Shown here: in pieces, positions 1 to 6,098 of the stretch
How positions within the stretch are numbered: position 1 is the stretch's first letter
Layout: every line of letters begins with the position of its first letter
Source: Alphaproteobacteria bacterium
GTDB lineage: Bacteria; Pseudomonadota; Alphaproteobacteria; Rhizobiales; Aestuariivirgaceae
NCBI GenBank assembly: GCA_020441605.1
Contig: JAGRLX010000202.1
Coordinates: 1 to 9,653 of the forward strand
DNA: 9,653 bases
Direction of reading: 5' to 3'
Notes under the pieces: generated by a model
Told to the model about the DNA's origin: nothing
Databases searched by the model: none
The model's input: only the letters and a program-made list of their open reading frames with translations
Translations under genes and position numbers: made by a program

Positions 1-183
1 GATGCGCATGCCCTCGACCAGCGCTTCAGTGAGCACCTTGTAGGGCGCCCAGCCGCGGCCCAGAAGAATATGCACCGCCGCCTCGACCTCTTCCTTGAGG
101 CCGTCATAGAGATCGTCATGAACCTGCTGGACCAGTTCCTCGTCATTGAGGGAGTTAAGGTCAAGCTCGCCTTCATCGCTCAT
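1..183 (-). CDS. Corrinoid (cobalamin-binding) protein, MtbC/MetH-B12-module type, N-terminal part only
   Basis: This gene starts with ATG at 183-181 and remains open to the left edge, so 61 residues are visible and the C-terminus lies outside the window. The visible part is an acidic helical start followed by HILLGRGWAPYKVLTEALVEGMRI. Its 'EALVEGM' pattern is typical of the helical cap domain (B12-binding_2) that precedes the cobalamin-binding Rossmann domain in methyltransferase corrinoid proteins. The cobalamin-ligating DxHxxG motif would lie further on and cannot be seen. A GGAG ribosome-binding site sits about 7 bases before the ATG. Such proteins carry a methyl group on cob(III)alamin between a methyl donor module and an acceptor module. 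The homocysteine methyltransferase at 4038-5051 is a natural partner, as in the three-part methionine synthases described in some alphaproteobacteria, but the pairing is inferred. It could instead serve another methylated substrate. Confidence 0.75.
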   Translation of the reverse strand, partial: MSDEGELDLNSLNDEELVQQVHDDLYDGLKEEVEAAVHILLGRGWAPYKVLTEALVEGMRI

Positions 184-213
184 CGGATGTCTCCAGCAAG
201 AATAATGCCGCCC

Positions 214-241
214 ATGATAGCGGCGCATGAGGATTTGTCAC
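214..241 (-). promoter_or_regulatory. Possible sigma-70-type promoter for the corrinoid protein gene
   Basis: In the 158-bp spacer between the two divergent genes (184-341), the minus strand reads GTGACA (241-236), then 16 bases, then TATCAT (219-214). This is a fair match to -35 and -10 boxes and leaves a leader of roughly 25 bases before the ATG at 183. The plus-strand side has only weak candidates for the PLP enzyme gene: TTGAGA at 279-284 and TATTGG at 302-307, 17 bases apart. No inverted repeat like the one upstream of bmt is present in this spacer. The call rests on motif shape alone. Confidence 0.3.
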
Positions 242-341
242 GCTCTCCGGGCGACCTCCACATGCCGGAAAGCGACGGTTGAGACAAGTGGAAAGGGAGG
301 CTATTGGTGAAGCATTCCCAACGCTTGAGGTAAACTCCATC

Positions 342-1586
342 ATGGCTTTCGATTTCGACACAGAGGGCGTGCGCAGCCAGTTTCCCGCCCTTGCCCTGAA
401 GGACGACGGCCAGCCGCGGGTCTATTTCGACAACCCGGCGGGAACCCAGGTTCCGCGCCTGGTGATTGACCGGACGGTGGACTGCCTCTCCGTCCGCAAT
501 GCCAATCTTGGCGGCTATTTTACCACCACTTTGGCCGCGGGGGCCCTGGTCGATGCCGCCCATCAGGCTTGCGCCGATTTCTACAATGCGCGGTCGGCGT
601 CGGAGATCGTCTTTGGACAGAACATGACCAGCCTGACCTTCCACATGTCGCGCTGCCTTGGCCGCCGTTTCAAGGCGGGCGACGAGATCGTGCTCTCGCG
701 CATGGACCATGATGCCAATGTGGCACCTTGGCTGCTGCTTGCCGAGGATCTGGGACTCGTGGTCCGCTGGATGGACTTCGACACCGGCACCTACGAATTT
801 CCGGATGATGCGTTGCGCCGGGTGCTGAGCGACAGGACCAGGCTTGTGGCATTGGGAATGGCCTCCAATTGCACGGGCACTGTCAATGACGCAAAGCGCT
901 TCTGCCGCGAGGCGCGCGACGCCGGTGCGCTGGTCTATCTCGATGCCGTGCAGCTTGCTCCGCACTATGCCATCGACGTCCAGGATCTGGGGGCGGATTT
1001 CGTGGTGTCCTCGGCCTACAAGTGGTTCGGCCCGCATCAGGGAATCCTGTGGGGCCGCGAAGACTTGCTCAAGGAGACATTCGGCTACAAGGTGCGGCCG
1101 GCAGGCGAGGACCTGCCGCACAAGTTCGAAACCGGGACGCTTTCACACGAGGGTATGGCGGGGACACTTGGCGCCATAGAATATCTCGAACAGTTCGGCC
1201 AAGGCGCCACCCGACCGCAACGGATCGCCAGCGCCTGGAGCAACCTGGCGGGCTACGAGCAGGCGCTGACCCTCCGCCTCATCGATGGTCTCAAGAGCTT
1301 CAAGGGGCTGACTATCAGGGGCATCACCTCGGCCAATGCCATGCATCGCCGTGTACCGACGGTGTCCTTCACCCTCGACGGGCATCATCCCGATCAACTC
1401 GCCAGGAATTTTGCCAAGGACAATATCTTCGTGTGGTCCGGCCACAACTACGCCATAGAGCCGGTCGGCCGGATGGGTCTCATGGACAAGGGCGGCGTCC
1501 TGCGCGTGGGACTGGCCCATTACAATACCGAGGCCGAAGTCGACGCGCTTCTCGCCTCGCTCACCCGGCAAATCAAGAGCGCATAG
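342..1586 (+). CDS. Class-V PLP-dependent enzyme, cysteine desulfurase-like (TIGR01976 type)
   Basis: The product has 414 residues and the fold-type-I class-V aminotransferase pattern throughout. Visible landmarks are YFDNPAGTQVP near the N-terminus, SRMDHDANVAPW, the PLP-stacking and ring-nitrogen region YLDAVQLAPH (Asp201, Gln204, His208), and the Schiff-base lysine in SSAYKWFGPHQG (Lys227). The C-terminus reads RVGLAHYNTEAEVDAL, as in NifS/SufS relatives. The loop that holds the persulfide-forming cysteine in true group II desulfurases (HHCA in SufS) reads GHNYA here (residues 367-371), with Tyr in place of Cys. Sulfur mobilisation by the usual mechanism is therefore doubtful, and the substrate is unknown. 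I chose the ATG at 342 because GAGG lies 11 bases upstream and family homology begins there. An in-frame TTG at 279 would add 21 residues that do not look like the family. The sugar dehydrogenase gene follows after 10 bp, probably in one operon. The enzyme is soluble and cytoplasmic. Confidence 0.85.
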   Translation: MAFDFDTEGVRSQFPALALKDDGQPRVYFDNPAGTQVPRLVIDRTVDCLSVRNANLGGYFTTTLAAGALVDAAHQACADFYNARSASEIVFGQNMTSLTFHMSRCLGRRFKAGDEIVLSRMDHDANVAPWLLLAEDLGLVVRWMDFDTGTYEFPDDALRRVLSDRTRLVALGMASNCTGTVNDAKRFCREARDAGALVYLDAVQLAPHYAIDVQDLGADFVVSSAYKWFGPHQGILWGREDLLKETFGYKVRPAGEDLPHKFETGTLSHEGMAGTLGAIEYLEQFGQGATRPQRIASAWSNLAGYEQALTLRLIDGLKSFKGLTIRGITSANAMHRRVPTVSFTLDGHHPDQLARNFAKDNIFVWSGHNYAIEPVGRMGLMDKGGVLRVGLAHYNTEAEVDALLASLTRQIKSA

Positions 1587-1596
1587 AGGGGCCCCA

Positions 1597-2538
1597 ATGG
1601 TCTTCAAACTCGGCATCATCGGCCTCGGCAAGATCGCCCAGGATCAGCATCTTCCCGTCGTGGCCAAGTCACCGCATTTCGAACTGTCCGCCGTGGTCTC
1701 CTCGCGGGGACCGTACAAAGATGTCCCATGCTTTGCGACAGCGGCGGAACTTTTCGCAAGTGGGCCAAGCCTCGACGCTGTGTCCCTGTGCATGCCGCCC
1801 GGGCCGCGCTACAACATCGCGCGAGACGCCCTTTATGCTGGCCTCCATGTCCTCATGGAAAAGCCGCCCTTTCCTACCGTTGGTGAGCTCGATGCCATCG
1901 CCGATCATGCGGCAAGGCGCGAGCGCGTCCTATTCTCGACCTGGCATTCGCAATACAATGCCGCTGTCGATGAGGCCAAACGCCTGTTGGCAGGCAAGAC
2001 CGTCACGCGGCTGCACGTCGACTGGAAGGAGGATGTCCGCTACTGGCATCCAGGCCAGGAATGGATATGGGAGCCCGGCGGCTTCGGCGTCTTCGATCCC
2101 GGCATCAATGCCTTCTCCATCGTGACCAAGATCTTGCCGCAGCCGATCTTCGTCGCATCCTGCACGCTCGAAACCCCGTGCAACCGGCAGACGCCCATTG
2201 CAGCCCAGATCCAGTTCAAGCCATCATGGCCGGACGCCGCCGACCTCTCTGCTGTGCTCGACTGGCGTCAGACCGGCGAGCAAACCTGGAATATCGATGT
2301 CACCACGGCCGATGGGCTTTCCCTCGAACTGCGCAAGGGTGGAACCGAGCTCTATGTCAACGGCGGCAAGGCTGCCATCGCCGAGGAAGCGGCGCTGAAC
2401 GGGGAATATGAACGGATCTACGATCATTTCGCCACCCTGCTGTCGTCGGGCGAGAGCTATGTCGACGGCGCGCCGCTGCAACTCGTGTCTGATTGCTTCA
2501 TGTTGGGGCGGCGGATCGAGACGGAAGAATTCGTCTGA
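1597..2538 (+). CDS. Gfo/Idh/MocA-family aldose 1-dehydrogenase (L-arabinose/D-galactose 1-dehydrogenase type)
   Basis: The 313-residue protein closely resembles, from memory, the L-arabinose 1-dehydrogenase of Azospirillum brasilense and bacterial D-galactose 1-dehydrogenases. These oxidise the sugar C1 with NAD(P)+ to the lactone, the first step of non-phosphorylating arabinose/galactose oxidation. The N-terminus has the dinucleotide-binding motif GIIGLGKIAQDQHLP (residues 6-20). Ser-Ser-Arg at 35-37 lies after the second strand, where related enzymes bind the NADP 2'-phosphate. Next come the EKPP motif with Lys89 and the stretch DWKEDVRYWHPGQEWIWEP. FDPGIN carries Asp167 and Asn171. Lys89, Asp167 and Asn171 match the catalytic residues of the Azospirillum enzyme with a shift of two. 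The ribosome-binding site AGAGGGG overlaps the stop codon of the preceding gene, which suggests coupled translation. The 3' end overlaps the convergent kinase gene by 41 bp. No lactonase, dehydratase or sugar transporter is visible beside it, so the in vivo sugar stays open. Confidence 0.85.
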   Translation: MVFKLGIIGLGKIAQDQHLPVVAKSPHFELSAVVSSRGPYKDVPCFATAAELFASGPSLDAVSLCMPPGPRYNIARDALYAGLHVLMEKPPFPTVGELDAIADHAARRERVLFSTWHSQYNAAVDEAKRLLAGKTVTRLHVDWKEDVRYWHPGQEWIWEPGGFGVFDPGINAFSIVTKILPQPIFVASCTLETPCNRQTPIAAQIQFKPSWPDAADLSAVLDWRQTGEQTWNIDVTTADGLSLELRKGGTELYVNGGKAAIAEEAALNGEYERIYDHFATLLSSGESYVDGAPLQLVSDCFMLGRRIETEEFV

Positions 2539-4024
2539 CCTGAGCTTCCGTCTCGGCCGGCGTTCCAGACGCATCGACCTTGGCCCATTCAATCGGCCCC
2601 AGGTCGTAACCCAGCTGCTGATCGACGACATCAGGTGTGGCGTCCGACACATCGGCAATCCGCTTGGAAACCCTGTCCTTCAGCGTGGAGGGCGCGGCTT
2701 CCAGCCACAGGCCGGTAAAATCGACACCGAGCCGTCCGGCCAGACGAGCGGCCCGGACACGTTCTTCCACTGTGGCGAAGACCGCGTCCATGATCACCGC
2801 ATGGCCGCCGCGCAATGCGGTCTCAGCGCGTTGCATGAGCGCGTGATAGACCTCGGCCGAGCGCGTCCGGGTGTAGGCCTCCGAAGGCAGGCATTCGTGG
2901 TCCTCCACGCCGGCCAACGCCTTGCGCTCGTTATCGCTGCGCAGATGAAGTGCGCCCGGCATCGCGCCGATCACCGGCGCAAGCCGTGAGGCGAGGGTCG
3001 ACTTCCCGCTACCCGAAAGACCTCCGACACAGACGAGGAGCGGCCGCGGGGGCTTGAGATAGCCGATGCTCGCCCGGAAATAGTCGAGCGCATCGCCACG
3101 CTCTTTCAGCGACCGGCTCACGGTCAGTTCATGAACCAGGTCGGCGGTCACCAGGGCGCGAACCCCGGCCCTTGTCGAAAGGAACAGCGGCAGCAGTGCC
3201 AATCCCGATAGGTCTTCCTCGTCACGACGGAGATGGAGGTAATGGTTGAGCACCAAGTTGGCGGCGCGGCGCTGACCGTGGCGCAGCAGATCCATCAACA
3301 GGAACGCAAGATCGTACAGCACGTCGATGGTGGCAATCCGTTCGCTGAACTCGATAGCGTCGAAGATCACCGGGCCAGCTGCCAGCACCGCGATATTGCC
3401 GCAATGCATATCGCCGTGGCAGCGCCGTATCAACCCGTTCTCGCTGCGCTGGTTGAGCAAGGCCCGGTGCCGGGCCATCTGATCCTCGAAGAGGGCGTGG
3501 AATTCCAGCGTCTCGGCAGCCCGGAAGATGTCGGGTGAATTGGTGAAGGCTTCGGACAGCTGGGCGCCAAGTCCCAGCAGGATAGCGCGGCCCTGCGCCT
3601 GCCGCAGGGGTGCTGCACTGTGGGCGGCCGCGGCCATGGCCGCAAGCTTCTTGGCCAGGTCATCATCGATGCCACCGTGATCCAGGCGCCAGGTGAGCAG
3701 AGCATGGGAGTCGAACCGTTTCATCACCAGAACCGGTTCGCCGTGGACTTCGATGATGCCTTCGTAGAGATTCGGGGTGAACGTCCGATTGATCGCCAGT
3801 TCGTCTTCGATCACGGCGCGACGCTTGCTGAGGGTCGAAAAATCAAGATAGGGAAGTTTGACCGGCTTCTTAATCTTGAAGGCGTGCTCACCGACCAGGA
3901 AGATATGGGCAGCGTGTGTCTCCACATGTTCAATGGGAGAACCGGGATATCCCCAAGTGGCACCTTTCAGAAAATCCGGATCGAACATGGAACGCACCAT
4001 GCCGCGGCAGGAGCGCTCCAACAT
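2498..4024 (-). CDS. Two-domain kinase-like protein: aminoglycoside-phosphotransferase-like N-domain plus P-loop kinase C-domain
   Basis: The 508-residue product has two domains. Residues about 15-325 form an APH/choline-kinase-like domain (COG2187 type). It shows an ATP-site lysine region HAFKIKKPVKLPYLDF, the catalytic-loop motif HGDMHCGN (203-210, Asp205 as putative base, Asn210) and a DFG-equivalent Asp222 in VIFDAIEF. Residues about 326-508 form a predicted kinase of the zeta-toxin/gluconokinase-like P-loop group (COG0645 type), with Walker A GGLSGSGKST (334-343), LRSDNERK (361-368) and a Walker-B-like VIMDAVF. This fusion is found in many proteobacteria, but I know of no settled substrate. 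Genuine antibiotic resistance is unlikely. I chose the ATG at 4024, with a weak AAGGGTC site before it; ATGs at residues 9 and 13 are alternatives. The start lies only 13 bp after the bmt stop codon, so the two genes are probably co-transcribed. The last 41 bp overlap the convergent dehydrogenase gene. A palindrome at 3591-3609 encodes the atypical stretch LRQAQGR within the N-domain. Confidence 0.85.
   Translation of the reverse strand: MLERSCRGMVRSMFDPDFLKGATWGYPGSPIEHVETHAAHIFLVGEHAFKIKKPVKLPYLDFSTLSKRRAVIEDELAINRTFTPNLYEGIIEVHGEPVLVMKRFDSHALLTWRLDHGGIDDDLAKKLAAMAAAAHSAAPLRQAQGRAILLGLGAQLSEAFTNSPDIFRAAETLEFHALFEDQMARHRALLNQRSENGLIRRCHGDMHCGNIAVLAAGPVIFDAIEFSERIATIDVLYDLAFLLMDLLRHGQRRAANLVLNHYLHLRRDEEDLSGLALLPLFLSTRAGVRALVTADLVHELTVSRSLKERGDALDYFRASIGYLKPPRPLLVCVGGLSGSGKSTLASRLAPVIGAMPGALHLRSDNERKALAGVEDHECLPSEAYTRTRSAEVYHALMQRAETALRGGHAVIMDAVFATVEERVRAARLAGRLGVDFTGLWLEAAPSTLKDRVSKRIADVSDATPDVVDQQLGYDLGPIEWAKVDASGTPAETEAQVRRILPSRSAAPT
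3591..3609. repeat. REP-like imperfect family member: perfect 7-bp-arm inverted repeat inside the kinase gene
   Basis: The sequence CCCTGCGCCTGCCGCAGGG consists of arms CCCTGCG and CGCAGGG around a 5-base loop. It matches 16 of 19 positions of CCCTGAGCCTGTCGAAGGG, the core of a small interspersed palindrome common in several bacterial genomes, as I remember it. When translated, that element gives the LRQAQG peptide seen in many unrelated proteins. Here it encodes LRQAQGR (residues 140-146), joining AAHSAAP to AILLGLG without breaking the frame. Only one copy is visible, so its repeat status rests on the resemblance. Confidence 0.4.
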
Positions 4025-4037
4025 TGACCCTTGTCAA

Positions 4038-5051
4038 CTACCCCCTGCGACGCTCGCGCCGTGCCGCTCCCGCCGCTGCCGTATCGACACCTTTGGCAAG
4101 AGCCGACACTGGTCCGAGACGCTCCTCGATCAGCTCCACACTGGGGCGCTCGCCACGTGTATAGCCTTCTAGTGACCTTCTCATCGCCGCCAGGTGCTCG
4201 GGGCTCGTGCCACAGCAGCCGCCGATGATCTTGGCACCGGCATCAAGCGCTATACGCGCGTAATCGGCCATGAGTTCCGGCGTACCGGTGTAGTGGATGT
4301 GACCATCGACATATTGGGGGATGCCGCAATTGCCCTTGGCGACGACGGCCGCATCAGGGCGTGCGGCGGTAATTCCGAGAACGGTGGCAACCAGTTCCGA
4401 GGCCCCGACGCCACAGTTGGCGCCAATCGCCACGGGATTGACGGCCAGTGTCGTGGTGATGGTCCCGAAGGCGGCCGGGGTGATGCCCATCATGGTGCGG
4501 CCGTTGGTGTCGAAGCTCATGGTGGTAACGATCGGCAGGCCTGCCTTCGATGCCCCCTCGACGGCCGCCTTGAGTTCATCCTCCGATGACATGGTCTCGA
4601 TCCACAGCACATCGACACCACCCTCCCGAAGGGCCATGGCCTGCTCCTCGAAAGACGCCACGGCGTCGGAATAGGCCAGGCCACCGACCGGCTCCAGGAT
4701 CTCTCCGGTCGGACCCATGGAGCCCCCGACATAGACCGACCTGTCGACGGCATCGGCCTCCGCCCTGGCAAGCTTCGCAGCCGCGATATTCAATTCGCGC
4801 ACCCGATCCTGGGCATTGTGCAGTTTCAGCCGGTGACGATTGCCGCCAAAAGTGTTGGTCAGCACGATGTCGGCGCCGGCCTCGATGAAGCGGCGATGCA
4901 GGGAACGCACCCTGTCGGGATGTTCAAAATTCCACAGTTCGGGCGCGTCGCCCGACTCCAAGCCCATCTGGAAATAGTTGGTTCCCGTAGCGCCGTCGGC
5001 CAGCAACCAGGGACGGCTGGCAAGGGCTTCGGTGAAGGACGGATGTGTCAT
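4038..5051 (-). CDS. bmt: Homocysteine S-methyltransferase, Bmt type (betaine--homocysteine methyltransferase or homocysteine module of split methionine synthase)
   Basis: The 337-residue protein has the homocysteine S-methyltransferase (pfam02574) TIM-barrel fold. The N-terminus reads LLADGATGTNYFQMGLESGD, followed by GADIVLTNTFGGNRHRL. The zinc site is complete: Cys213 in GANCG and the pair Cys279-Cys280 in GGCCGTSPEH. The zinc activates homocysteine thiolate for methylation to methionine. In rhizobia this protein is annotated as betaine-homocysteine methyltransferase. In other alphaproteobacteria close relatives act as the homocysteine-binding part of a split cobalamin-dependent methionine synthase. 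The corrinoid protein gene at the left edge fits the second role, but the sequence alone does not decide. The ATG at 5051 is preferred because GGGAGG lies 5 bases before it; the in-frame TTG at 5066 lies upstream of that site. A promoter and a 20-bp palindromic operator lie upstream, and the kinase-like gene follows 13 bp downstream. Confidence 0.92.
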   Translation of the reverse strand: MTHPSFTEALASRPWLLADGATGTNYFQMGLESGDAPELWNFEHPDRVRSLHRRFIEAGADIVLTNTFGGNRHRLKLHNAQDRVRELNIAAAKLARAEADAVDRSVYVGGSMGPTGEILEPVGGLAYSDAVASFEEQAMALREGGVDVLWIETMSSEDELKAAVEGASKAGLPIVTTMSFDTNGRTMMGITPAAFGTITTTLAVNPVAIGANCGVGASELVATVLGITAARPDAAVVAKGNCGIPQYVDGHIHYTGTPELMADYARIALDAGAKIIGGCCGTSPEHLAAMRRSLEGYTRGERPSVELIEERLGPVSALAKGVDTAAAGAARRERRRG

Positions 5052-5056
5052 GGGAA

Positions 5057-5062
5057 CCTCCC
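5057..5062 (-). promoter_or_regulatory. Ribosome-binding site of bmt
   Basis: GGGAGG on the minus strand, 5 bases before the ATG at 5051-5049. It fixes this start over the in-frame TTG at 5066-5064, which would place the site inside the coding region. Confidence 0.8.
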
Positions 5063-5069
5063 GCAAAGA

Positions 5070-5089
5070 ATATAAAGAAGTCTTTATAT
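5070..5089. promoter_or_regulatory. Perfect 20-bp inverted repeat, probable ArsR/SahR-type operator controlling bmt
   Basis: The minus strand reads ATATAAAGACTTCTTTATAT: perfect 9-bp arms around a 2-base centre. It is AT-rich in an otherwise GC-rich window. It lies 18-38 bases before the bmt start and covers the likely -10 box and transcription start, an ideal place for a repressor. From memory, ArsR-family operators often have this ATA-AAGA-n2-TCTT-TAT shape, and the S-adenosylhomocysteine-responsive ArsR regulator SahR controls methionine-cycle genes in proteobacteria. SahR is therefore the leading candidate. No regulator gene is present in the window, so the regulator's identity is inferred. 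Confidence 0.75.
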
Positions 5090-5110
5090 GATTTCAGGAG
5101 GTCTTGCCAA
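5083..5110 (-). promoter_or_regulatory. Probable sigma-70-type promoter of the bmt-kinase operon
   Basis: On the minus strand TTGGCA (5110-5105) is followed after 16 bases by TATAAA (5088-5083), a good -35/-10 pair. The start of transcription would fall near 5076, leaving a leader of about 25 bases. The -10 box lies inside one arm of the 20-bp inverted repeat, so a protein bound there would exclude RNA polymerase. The spacer between soeC and bmt (5052-5166) shows no convincing hairpin with a T-run, so some read-through from the soe operon is possible. Confidence 0.55.
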
Positions 5111-5166
5111 GTGCAAACGGCGCTTCGAATGCGGGAAACGTCATCGACGCGGTGCGATCGCGCCTC

Positions 5167-6096
5167 TCAGGCCGACTTGGCACCGTAGAACAGGGTAGAG
5201 ACATGTTGTGCTTCTGCAAAAAACAACCAGCGCTCGGTGACAGCGGCACCGATGGCCAGGGCAGCGGTGAGAACTGCCAGCGGGGGCAAGGCCAGCGCCA
5301 GCATCATGGACACCGCCGCCAGGGCGAGCAACCCCTTCACGACGAGCCGCAGCTTGTCGGCATGTTTGCGGGCAACCGCATATCCCATTTCCCGCTGGAT
5401 ATAGTTTTCGGAGGTGTGGGCCAGTTCCCATTGCGCTACCTTGCCGATGCGGCCAAGCCCGGTTGCATCCTCGATGCTGTGGGTGCTCCGGGCGTCGTCG
5501 ATGAGCATCCAGTAGAGCTGCTTGAGGATCAGAGCGGCAAGCAGGGCAGCGACAGCTAAAGCCGCCTGGACCCATTGGAACCGTCCGAACAGCGCGGCGA
5601 TGGCCCCCAGCAGGCTCGAGCCGGTGGCCAGGGCGAAGACCAGGTAGACCGGCACGGTGAGCGGGTGGTGCCAGACCCGGATGGTCTTGAGCGAGGCATA
5701 GATCATGCCGGTGGTGAACACCGTGACGGCGCAGAGGGCCGCCGTCACAAGGCCCAGAGGGCCCACCAGGGCCGGCGCGTCGATCAGCCCGGTCCAGACG
5801 AGGCCAAAGGCCAGAGCCGGGCCATAGGTTGCGACCGCGGCAATGCCTTCACGGGACAGCCAACTTGACCGCCACTGCGACAGCGCCCGCCAGGCCCGTT
5901 CGGGGTGGCCGAGATGGAAGGTCGACGACAGCAGGCCCACCGTGATGAGACCCAGGGCAATGATGATGGCTGTCAGGCCGAAGGCCATGGTCGAGGCGCG
6001 CCCGTGAAAATGGCCGACGAGGCCGAGCAGAGCCAGAAGACCGTAGCCAGCGCCCGAGGCGGTGGTGAACAATATGACCGAATAGGCGGGATGCAT
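5167..6096 (-). CDS. soeC: SoeC: DmsC-type membrane anchor of sulfite dehydrogenase
   Basis: The 309-residue integral membrane protein belongs to the DmsC family (pfam04976). It has about eight hydrophobic segments, near residues 6-28, 36-57, 84-103, 110-133, 147-170, 176-199, 250-270 and 271-293. The N-terminal HPAYSVILFTTASGAGYGLL and the loop FHLGHPERAWRALSQWRSSWLSREG (about 60-84) are hallmarks of this anchor. It holds the SoeAB catalytic dimer on the membrane and passes electrons to the quinone pool. The ATG at 6096 follows the soeB stop by 2 bases. Its GGAGGG ribosome-binding site (6108-6103) lies inside the end of soeB, so translation is probably coupled. DmsC-type anchors also serve DMSO reductases; the soe assignment comes from the catalytic subunit next door. 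Confidence 0.88.
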   Translation of the reverse strand: MHPAYSVILFTTASGAGYGLLALLGLVGHFHGRASTMAFGLTAIIIALGLITVGLLSSTFHLGHPERAWRALSQWRSSWLSREGIAAVATYGPALAFGLVWTGLIDAPALVGPLGLVTAALCAVTVFTTGMIYASLKTIRVWHHPLTVPVYLVFALATGSSLLGAIAALFGRFQWVQAALAVAALLAALILKQLYWMLIDDARSTHSIEDATGLGRIGKVAQWELAHTSENYIQREMGYAVARKHADKLRLVVKGLLALAAVSMMLALALPPLAVLTAALAIGAAVTERWLFFAEAQHVSTLFYGAKSA

Positions 6097-6098
6097 GG

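Noticed and set aside
279..341. In-frame TTG start that would extend the PLP enzyme by 21 residues.
   Set aside because: The extra residues do not look like the family's N-terminus, and the ATG at 342 has its own GAGG upstream.
180..1121. A 313-codon open frame on the minus strand, opposite the PLP enzyme gene.
   Set aside because: It is an antisense shadow of a clear class-V PLP enzyme. It would also collide with the well-supported corrinoid gene start at 183.
1022..2125. A 367-codon plus-strand open frame spanning the junction of the PLP enzyme and dehydrogenase genes.
   Set aside because: It is out of frame with both recognised genes, has Arg/Ser/Pro-rich composition typical of a shifted frame, and has no family resemblance.
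2498..4024. Reading the kinase-like protein as an aminoglycoside-resistance enzyme or a gluconate kinase.
   Set aside because: The motifs fit only the general superfamilies. The two-domain fusion is a separate widespread group without an established substrate.
5154..5161. GCGATCGC octamer palindrome just downstream of soeC.
   Set aside because: It is a single copy in GC-rich DNA, with no T-run to make it a terminator and no further copies nearby.
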